The notes below the pieces were generated by a model. That model did no database searches, was not told where the DNA came from, and saw nothing but the letters and a program-made list of their open reading frames with translations. This document shows positions 55,382 to 64,000 of a stretch of DNA of 64,000 nucleotides, one piece after another. Position numbers and translations under genes: made by a program. Position 1 is the first letter of the stretch. Every line of letters begins with the position of its first letter. Origin of the DNA: Sequoia sempervirens (Eukaryota > Streptophyta > Pinopsida > Cupressales > Cupressaceae); assembly GCA_007258455.2 (NCBI GenBank), contig VDFB02373365.1:218297765-218361764 (forward strand). Reading direction: 5' to 3'.

Positions 55382-57650
55382 CATAGACTTAGATCATTGT
55401 CAATAGAATCAAAATCATTCATCTGGAATCTGATGTAATCGACAAGCTTCAACTCATGCAATTCTTAAAGAATATAAAGATTAGAAAGATTTGACATTTT
55501 ATAACTAGGTCTGAGTTCTGAATGCATTTGTATTAAAAGCTCGATGTATCTTCCTTAAAGTGGCGTGGAACTTTCTATAGTTACATAGAAAATTATGAGA
55601 ACATAGTTTTATAAGGTGTAGACTTGTTTTATAGGCGCGAATACTGCTAAGAATATGTTGTGATATACCCGTGTGCATATGGATTTGCCAGCAAAATTAC
55701 ATACGTATTGAAACCTTCAATTTCTATGTTTTGATTTTGAAAAGGTTTCATTAAGTTCTTACCTAGAACTATTACTTGCGTTGAATGCATGGAGTTCTAT
55801 CTTATACTCAAAGTTGTGATATTTATTTATGAGCTTATACTTGTCTTTATTCCGACTTAGCTTTGCATGCATTAATCGGGCAAATTCCTTAATTAGAAAA
55901 TCATATTTTATAAATCTATCTAATGTTAGATATTTATTATGCACAAGTGTTAGTTAAGTGTGAGACTAAGAACGAGAAAAGAAGAAAAGACAGAAACTTA
56001 AGTTGCGAGTTATAATGTTTCTTTTATTTTCAAGGTAATAGAAATATAAAATATAAAGAATTTGTTTTGTTCTCATGTTATAATGTTAGTAAATACAATT
56101 CTTGAAATTATTGAAAATATACTAATATCTATAGATTATTTATTATGTAAATTATTTATTCATAGAAATTGGTTAAATGTGATTGTTGGGTGTGTTTACA
56201 CATAATGTTGAAAATGTTTATTTTTATTTCATCAAAACTAGTGAAGTAAGATTCGTATTGTAAACTTAATACACTTTGGTTTATGTTAATCTCTATAATT
56301 TGTTTATTAGGAATTTTTAATTCATTGAGATTAATTTAATGAAATTATTAGTTGTGTATATATTCATAATGTTAGTGATGTTTGTTTCATTTCCTTAAAG
56401 ACTAGGAAAGTGAAAATCAAATTGACAAGTTTAATATACTTCAATTTATGTTGCTCTAACTTCCATGCTTGTTTTACTTGGGGGTATAACTTGTAAATTT
56501 TGTTATCTTAAGAAACCTCTTGGAGACTATGGTATTTTCGTAGTGGAAGATGTAAACCTTTGTGGTTGTGAATTTTATGCTTTGTAGCTACCCCTAGAAT
56601 TTTATGTTGAGTCATGTTATAGAAAGAGTGGCTTGTGGTAGGGGACGAAATCCTTAAGAGATTGTCTAGGTAACCTATCATAGGTTTGTAAATTTAGTGA
56701 AAACCTAACTAATGTATTAGGGGTTGGCTAGAACTAAACATTAACTCAGATAAATTTTTCCTTGCCTACTTTCTTAATGCTCGTTTAGATTGAGAAAAGG
56801 CTGAGAAGGCTTGGAATGGCAAGTCGACCATCTTGTCTTCTTGAAAGATGTAACGACTCCACATTAGTCTGCATAAGGGCCGGGAATCAATAGAGGATAC
56901 TATGGTAACTCTTGGAGAGGGTTGGTAGTCTAGGAAGATTCACTAGGGTAGCCTATCCCAACAATGTGATGACACTCTTAGTCTATTTCATGATTGTGAT
57001 TCCTTGTGTTGTGTTATTTTTAGTTGTGTTCTATTACTGAGAGTTTATATGTTATGATTTGTTATCGTTGTGTTGTAATGTGAGTGTAAGCCACATAAAT
57101 GTTATGTTATGTCTTCAATGTTTGTGGACCTATCATTATCTCCTAGCACGGAGGGAGTGGACCTTTGGGTTCCACGTGGTTGGGTGGAAATCGTGCTACA
57201 CCTTCCTTGGATTTTCTGGTTGTTGATCCTATGCTTGCATTTGGTTCCAGTTACTTCAATGCTCATGACTATAGATGCAGAGCATCTTCATGGATGTGGA
57301 TGTCAGTTGTGACATGTTCACTATCTACTTTGCAAATTTACCTCTTGTATAAGAGCGTTCATATTGTACCATGATTTTGATGTATTGAGATTCATTGAAA
57401 TCTCACTTGTTGTAATTTGGACATGGATATTTGATAGTATTAAGTTTTGTAAACTAGAACATTCATGACATTAAATTTGTCCTTATGTTTATGATAATGT
57501 GTTGAGTTTATTTATTTGGTTTAAGGAACATCGTCTTGGGAAACCTTATGGCAATTGTGTAATTAAATATATATATATTTTTTTAAATTGTTCGGTTAAT
57601 TTTATTCTGTACACTTTGTTTTAATGGTAACCAAGGTGGGGCTTTACAGA

Positions 57651-57664
57651 TGGCATCAGAGCCA
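57651..57664 (+). other. LARD primer-binding site
   Basis: TGGCATCAGAGCCA starts 2 bases after the LTR end. It differs by one base from the usual TGGTATCAGAGC complement of initiator Met tRNA, and fixes the element's direction as plus. Confidence 0.85.
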
Positions 57665-58342
57665 TAGGTTCTAACACTAGGTGCTCTGGATAATTGTGAG
57701 CCCATTACGTTGTCCTAGGTGTTAGACTCTATAGTTCGTATTATCCTATTGTATTTTACGTCACATAACTAAGATGTGTCTGAGATAACTCCACACCAAT
57801 AGAAGAATAGTATTGTTTTAGTCTAAAAATTTCTCTCCTTCCTTGTTAGGTGGCTAGTGTCTAGTCATGTAGTGATGTATTGTACTATTTTGAAGATTGT
57901 GGACTTTCTTTGTAATTATTGATGAATATATGTTGATTGTGATGGTCGACTCCTTGTTTACATTTTATTGTGATGGTTTAGCCACACTTTGTGATCTTAT
58001 TTAGTTGTAACCCTCGTGGTTACATTTGATTTAATGTTGACATTGTGTGCATTTCTTATTTTTAATGCTGAAAATTGAATTCCATTTAATGTTTATTTAT
58101 GACTTTAGTGGCTAAATTATTTTATTTATTGTTTTCAATGTCGGCCAAGTGTTGTGTTGTGATTTCTCTCCAAGGATGTATGATACTGACTTGGTGAGTG
58201 TATACAAGGAAGTAGACTCAGGGAACCTTTGGGTAGGCATGTATGAAGGATATTTATGTTAGTCATGGATATAGTACTTAGATTCTTGAGATTTGATCTT
58301 TTCCTTTCTCTGTTCTCGCCCTATATCTAAGAATTTTTTTAC

Positions 58343-59023
58343 ATGGTGTTGTGTAGAATCATTCCTAGACGTCATGGTAGAGGTCATGGTCATGGCCTTG
58401 GAGGCGGTCATGGAGGTAGTCAGTGGGAATCACCTCCCCAAGTTACGCATGAGTCGTTGAGCACTGTGGTAGCCATGGAAAAGACTCAAACTGTTGAAAA
58501 GAATCTATCTAAGGTCTTAGGTGGACAGAAAGGGGTCCAGATTGGCATTGCACCTTCCATTGGTGTTGGATCTCAGGGTGGTCAATCTCAGGTTGCGAGC
58601 TTCTCCAAGGGGCTTCAGGTACCCGCTAAGGGTGAGCAGCATCAACCCTCACATTCAAAGCATAAGAGTTCTCAGTCCCAACGTGGTGGTATTTGGTTTC
58701 AAAAGAAAAAATATCAGAGTTGGTTATGATCTCCTCGTAATCGTTTCTATCATCCAACACATAGTTCTCTATTTATTGTTAGTGGAGGTAGTTTTCCATG
58801 GTCTAGTGTACCTCCAGGTGATAGAGGAGTTAGAAGGAGTATAGAATGTTTCACTTGTGGCCAGCAGGGTCACATTGCTCATAAATGTCCTAAGAAGGGA
58901 ACTTCTGGGTTCAGTCAGAGATTGAAAGCTTCTAAGCCGACAGTGGGAGACACAGGCATATCGCATAGGGTGTTTACCATGGTGGATAACCGCCAAGTCG
59001 AGCACCAAGGTGCAGATGGATAG
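58343..59023 (+). pseudogene. LARD gag remnant with zinc knuckle
   Basis: The frame starts near 58343 and has one stop (TGA at 58727-58729), then continues to TAG at 59021-59023. It begins with a Gly/His-rich stretch (RRHGRGHGHGLGGGHGG), goes through a polar linker, and has a perfect CCHC knuckle CFTCGQQGHIAHKC (58847-58888). HRVFTMVDNRQVEHQG then recalls the gag-protease junction of Ty3/Gypsy chromoviruses. No capsid domain precedes it and no protease follows: the remaining 200 bases go straight to the purine tract. It is the 3' part of a Ty3/Gypsy gag kept after deletion of pol. Confidence 0.8.
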
Positions 59024-59230
59024 GTTACTGGTGTAGGACAGGCATCATTCCTTGAGAACCGTGCACATCCTTCAGTGTCAGGAGTTGATTCTCAGGGGTT
59101 GAGGCATTAACTAAGTATGGGTCCAGTGAGATCCTAGTGACGAGTCTTCTATCTCTTCAGAGGACATATTCTAGATGTGTGTGTTATATATTTTTTGTTT
59201 GAAGGCTTCCAGGAGTAAGCCTTATCCTAG

Positions 59231-59240
59231 GAGGGGAGGA
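59231..59240 (+). other. LARD polypurine tract
   Basis: GAGGGGAGGA lies directly against the start of the 3' LTR (59241), the expected position for plus-strand priming. Confidence 0.82.
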
Positions 59241-61274
59241 TGTAGTGTCCCTCCAATTTTCATACCCTGTTTAGTTTGATTTTGCTTGATAGATGTTTTA
59301 GTTCATTATGATACTATGTTGTTTTGTATTTGGTGGATGATACATTGACATCCTATTTATCTAGTTATGTTAGTTTGATGATACTGAGATAGAAACATTC
59401 TTGATATGGTTTATTTGCTTATGACTTTTCATGTGGTTATCATGTTGAGATGATTTATTATGATTTATCTTGCTCGTTTGTGTCGATGAAGAAGATAGTG
59501 TAGCATTACTCATTCATGAGTACCCTGCTACGCTGCAATTCTTATTCATGGTGTGTTTTCTAACATAAGTATATATATGTTTTAACATTGATGTTTCCAG
59601 CAAATACAGGTATCGGGTAATGGCTTCACCTACTTGACAGGTCTGAGCATACCCTAATTCAATATAATCATGTTGATTGGAGGTATTGATAGGTCCTATT
59701 TGAACCGTCGTTCTTTTGCGAACGAGTGTCAATGTGTTACCCCATGTAGTTGTCCAGTTTATTCTGTCGTGTTCATTTCTATTGTTTTTTGTTTGAGAAA
59801 TTTAATATTTAATTTTAAAAAATGTCTATTAATGTATTTGTAAATGTTTGTGATTTAATTATTAAATCAAATTAAGTAAGTTATCAAATTTAAAAGTGAA
59901 AGTTATTTCTTTGCAATGTTTTTAAATAAAATATAAATATTGCTGATTTATTTGTGCAACTTGAGTTATGAGAAATAGATATTTTTAAGAAAAGATATTT
60001 TCAACAAGATATGAATCTTTGAATGGCAGTTAAAGATCTATTTTGATATTTTAAAGAATAATTTGAACTGATTGATCTATTTACAATGCATAATGGTCTT
60101 TTTGTTAAGTTTTATGATAGAAAGTTAATTGCATGAATGAAGATCTTTTGGAATTTGGGTGGGCGTGCGGCTGGGGGGGGAATTGACATTCACGGCAGTA
60201 GTTTTTAGCAGATTTTGCATGAAAATTGTTTTAGAAGAAACTTTTCTCTTAAGATTCTGTTTACAAGCGTAATTTTGAAGCTGGATTGATTTGATATTCA
60301 ACGTTGAAGTTTGGAGAATTGATCGTGGGATTAACGGAAGCTTCATAATTCATTTTAGCTTGATTTCCAAGATTTACTAGGTTTTCCCCTTTTAAAGTTT
60401 TTGAAAATTTTCTTCAATGAACTTTGTGGAAAAGTAACAGTTTGTCAAACCTGCAAATTAAAAAAAAATAAAAAAATTGTAAGAATAAGCAATCAAATAT
60501 AATTAAAAAAATACAGATAAATTAAGCTGCCAAGAATTCAAGGAAATAGAACTTAGCATTTTTTCTTAGATTTGAAAATGGTGGTAGATTTCTCCTAAAT
60601 ATCCGTTGGTTTATTGAAATGTTCAATTTAGAATAAAGAACGAATCTAGTTAATATTTAAAAGATTGTTATTTTGAAAACCATGCACCACAAATTTTGGG
60701 TATGAAGTTTTGAAAACCTTAATCGTTGCCCCTCTCTTTTCAATTTTATCTTCGGATTGAAAATTTAAGCTCCTCTGGTAGTAGCGATGTTCTTTATGTT
60801 CATGGAATTTTAAATTCATGGTTTTCTTTAGCTGTAAAAGCTTATTTTGTCTATGTCATTCTTCTAAGCTGTACTTAAGCTATATCTTACCTTATTGTGG
60901 AGTGGGTTTGTACACTTACAATTTTGTCTGCATATATGATTAAAAACTCCACTAAATTTATATACATATGTGAAATATGCCCACTGTCGCTTGGGATCCT
61001 TTTTAAGGCTTAAACTTGGATGATGATCGTCCTCCTATAGGCAAGTATCTAACATGAAAGCTCATATCATTGAATTTTGTTATGTTCTATTCTTTATAGC
61101 TATGTGTAGTCTCCTTTTAATTTTATACCACTGAACTCCCTATCAGAGTTTGTGCACAACATCCATCTTATGATACATTTTGTATAATCTTTAGTTAGAA
61201 TATTTATTTCAAATCACTGTTTGTAGCCATTCCTCCATCATGGTGAACCCCTTTCATTGAACTAAAATCAGTTC

Positions 61275-61314
<40 letters not shown>

Positions 61315-63586
61315 GCCGTAGACTTAGATCATTGTTAATAGAATCAAAATCATTCATCTGGCATCTGATGTAATCTGCAAGCTTCAACTCATGCAATTCT
61401 TAAAGAATATAAAGATCAGAAAGATTTGACGTTTTATAACTAGATCTATGTTTTGAACGCATTTGTATTAAAAGCTCGGTGTATCTTCCTTAAAGTGGCA
61501 TCGAACTTTCTATAGTTACATAGAAAATTATGAGAACAGAGTTTTAGAAGGTGTAGACCTCTTTTATAGGCGCGAATACTGCTAAGACTGTGTTATGATA
61601 TACATGCGTGCGTATGGATTTTCCAATAGAATTACGCATGTATTGAAACCTTCAATTGCTATGTTTTGATTATGAAAAGGTTTCACTAAGTTCTTACCTT
61701 CAACTATTACTTGCATTGAATGCATGGAGTTCTATCTTATACTCAAAGTTGTGATATTTATTTATGAGCTTATACTTGTATGTAGTCTGACTTGCCTTTG
61801 CATGCATTAATCAGGCAGATTCCTTAATTAGAAAATCATATTTTATAAATCTATCTAATGTTAGATATTTATTATGCACAAGTGTTAGTTAAGTGTGAGA
61901 CTAAGAATGAGAAAAGAAGAAAAGATAGAAACTTAAGTTGTGAGTTATAATGTTTCTTTTATTTTCAAGGTAATTGATTTATAAAATATAAAGAATTTGT
62001 ATTGTTCTTATGTTATAATGTTAGTAAATATAATTCTTGAAATTATTAAAAATATAATAATATCTATAGATTATCTATTATGTAAATTATTTATTCATAG
62101 AAACTGGTTAAATGTGATTGTTGGGTGTGTTTACACATAATGTTCAAAATGTTTATTTTTATTTCATCAAAATTAGTGAAGTAAGATTCGTATTGTAAAC
62201 TTAATACACTTTAGTTTATGCTAATCTTTATAGTTTGTTTATTATGAATTTTTAATTCATTGAGATTAATTTAATGAAATTATTAGTTGTGTATATATTC
62301 ATAACGTTAGTGATGTTTGCTTCATTTCCTTAAAGACTAGGAAAGTGAAAATCAAATTGACAAGTTTAATATACTTCAATTTATGTTGCTCTAACTACCA
62401 TGCTTATTTTACTTGGGGGTATAACTTGTAAATTTTGTTATCTTAAGAAACCTCTTGGAGACTATATGGTATGTTCCTAGTGGAAGATGTAAACCTTTGT
62501 GGTTGTGAATTTTACGCTTGGTAGCTACCCCTAGAATTTTATGTTGAGTCATGTTATAGAAAGAGTGGCTTGCGGTAGGCGTCGAAATCCTTAAGAGATT
62601 GTCTAGGTAACTTATTGTAGGTGTGTAAATTCAATGAAAACCTAACTAATGTATTAGGGGTTGGGTAGAACTAAACATTAACTCAGATAAAGTTTACCTC
62701 GCCTACTTTCTTAATGCTCTGTTTAGATTGAGAAAAGGCTAAGAAGGCTTGGAATGGCAAGTCAACCATCTTATCTTCCTAAAAGATGTAGCAATTCCAC
62801 ATTAGTCTGCATAGGGGCCGGGAATCAGTAGAGGCTACCAGGGTAACTCTTGGAGAGGGCCGGTAGTCTAGGAAGATTCACTAGGGTAACCTATCCTGAG
62901 AATGTGATGACACTCTTAGTCTATTTCATGATTGTGATTCCTTGTGTTGTGTTATTTTTAGTTGTGTTCTATTATTGAGAGTTTATATGTTATGATTTGT
63001 TATCATTGTGTCGTAATGTGAGTGTAAGCCACGTAAATGTTATGTTTTGTCTTCATTGTTTGAGGACCTGTCATTGTTTCCTAGCACGGAGGGAGTGGAC
63101 CTTTGGGTTCCACATGGTTGGGTGGAAACCGTGCTACACCTTCCTTGGATTTTCTTGTAGTTGATCCTATGCTTGCAGCTGGTTCCAGTAATTTCATTGT
63201 TCGTGACTATGGATGTGGAGCATTTTCATGGATGTGGATGTCTGTTGTGACATGTTCACTATCTACTTTGCAAATTTACCTCTTGTATAAGAGTGTTCAT
63301 ATTGTACCATCATTTTGATGTATTGAGATGCATTGAAATCTCACTTGTTGTAATCTGGACATGGATATTTCACAGTATTAAGTTTTGTAAACTGGAACAT
63401 TCATGACATTAAATTTGTCCTTATGTTTATGATAATGTGTTGAGTTTATTTATTAGTATTAAGTAACATGGTGTTGGGAAACCTTATGGCAATTGTGTAA
63501 TTAAATATTTTAAAAAAACTAAAAATTGTTCGGTTAAGTTTATTCTTTACACTTTGTTTTAATGGTAACCAAGGCAGGGCATTACA
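59241..63586 (+). repeat. LARD 3' LTR
   Basis: 4346 bp, starting TGTAGTGTCC and ending GGGCATTACA. It matches the 5' LTR along its whole length with scattered substitutions and small indels, and keeps the site where the 5' LTR was interrupted in its empty form (near 59352). Confidence 0.9.
61279..61312. repeat. (AT)17 microsatellite in 3' LTR
   Basis: A run of 17 AT units, equivalent in position to the (AT)18 run at 55342-55377 in the other LTR. Confidence 0.95.
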
Positions 63587-64000
63587 CACCAAGTAATGTC
63601 TGTACAGTAGCACTAGAAGAATAAGTGTCTATTTATGTTGGCAAGATTTAAAAGGGAAAATTACTTGGATAAATGTTAACCCTAATATCATAATTCCACT
63701 AGTATATTGACTTCCTACTAATCAGTGTGATATATATCATTTATTGAGTTATTAGTTAAAGACAAGAGTTGTGTTATATGTATTCTAGTTCAACTTCTAG
63801 GAATCATGTTACTCTCATAAGGATACGTGGAGAGAAGATGAATGACCTATATTACATTTTATTTTTTCCTCACTCTTCCTATGTTTCTTTCTATATCCTA
63901 CTATTTTTTTAGATGATGTGACATGTTTATCTCTCTCACAATCCATGTTGACCCAATCAGAAACCATTATTTATATATTCTACTTATCACTCTACTTACT
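63587..64000. other. AT-rich flank
   Basis: AT-rich sequence to the end of the window, with no ORF, RNA gene or element end that I can recognise. Confidence 0.6.

Larger units (their letters stand above)
51954..57648 (+). repeat. LARD 5' LTR, with an internal insertion
   Basis: It matches 59241-63586 throughout, apart from a 1309-bp insertion at 52099-53407. Net LTR length is about 4.38 kb including one target-duplication copy. Short chance ORFs (such as 57109-57374) also occur in the other LTR and are not genes. An (AT)18 run lies at 55342-55377. Confidence 0.87.
51954..63586 (+). mobile_element. LARD-like non-autonomous LTR element
   Basis: Two near-identical LTRs of about 4.35 kb bracket only 1.6 kb of internal DNA (57649-59240). 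The LTRs start TGTAGTGTCCCTCC and end TTTACA or ATTACA. A primer-binding site follows the first and a purine tract (GAGGGGAGGA) precedes the second. The internal part carries a gag remnant but no protease, RT or integrase, so the element would depend on a relative. Flanking 5-mers are CATGA and CACCA, which share only three bases, so a target duplication is not convincing. Coding direction is plus. Confidence 0.85.

Noticed and set aside
57109..57374. ORFs near the end of the LARD 5' LTR, with a similar one at 63103-63318
   Set aside because: They are the same LTR position in two copies with differing frames, and show no domain; best explained as LTR sequence.
63587..63591. CACCA as target duplication partner of CATGA (51949-51953)
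   Set aside because: Only three of five bases match; too weak to claim.

Overview
This window reads as nuclear DNA of a seed plant with a large, transposon-packed genome. A conifer or other gymnosperm is my best guess; that is an inference, since no host gene marks the species. I found no convincing host protein-coding gene, rRNA or tRNA gene, or CRISPR array. Almost everything recognisable is a transposable element, most are broken by stops and frameshifts, and several are nested in one another.

Layout. (1) 1-19333: a plus-strand Ty1/Copia element. Its 5' LTR (83-2019) is preceded by the last 82 bases of another copy of the same family. Its gag-pol (2094-10394) is split by a 3.1 kb solo-LTR-like insertion (4444-7530). 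Its 3' LTR (10810-19333) is split by a complete minus-strand Ty3/Gypsy chromovirus (12729-18995). (2) 19519-21104: a minus-strand fragment of a related Copia element (integrase, protease, end of gag), cut at an LTR-like sequence. (3) 21105 to about 36260: a large plus-strand Ty3/Gypsy element of Tat type, with an LTR-like 5' segment, gag, protease, an archaeal-type RNase H placed before the reverse transcriptase, RT, a degenerate Gypsy RNase H, integrase, a 2.6 kb non-coding spacer and a very large extra ORF, then a polypurine tract and a probable LTR. (4) 36260-39885: AT-rich sequence with a zone of degenerate CGGT/CGGC motifs. (5) 39900-45985: a minus-strand, GC-richer L1-type LINE with an open ORF1 and an ORF2 carrying only three lesions. 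(6) 45986-51953: very AT-rich DNA with two inverted copies of a 0.7-0.8 kb TIR element flanking a different 1 kb TIR element; all three show apparent 4-bp target duplications. (7) 51954-63586: a LARD-like non-autonomous LTR element with LTRs of about 4.3 kb and only 1.6 kb of internal DNA carrying a gag remnant; its 5' LTR holds a 1.3 kb insertion. (8) 63587-64000: AT-rich flank.

The parts work together only as element machinery: LTR, primer-binding site, gag, protease, RT/RNase H, integrase, polypurine tract, LTR. The most interesting features are the domain order of the Tat-like element together with its duplicated Cys-His motif and extra ORF, the LARD-like element, and a foldback rearrangement in the Copia 5' LTR. 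Element boundaries were read by eye from terminal repeats and target duplications. Broken polyproteins are listed as pseudogenes, and domain limits are approximate to a few tens of bases.
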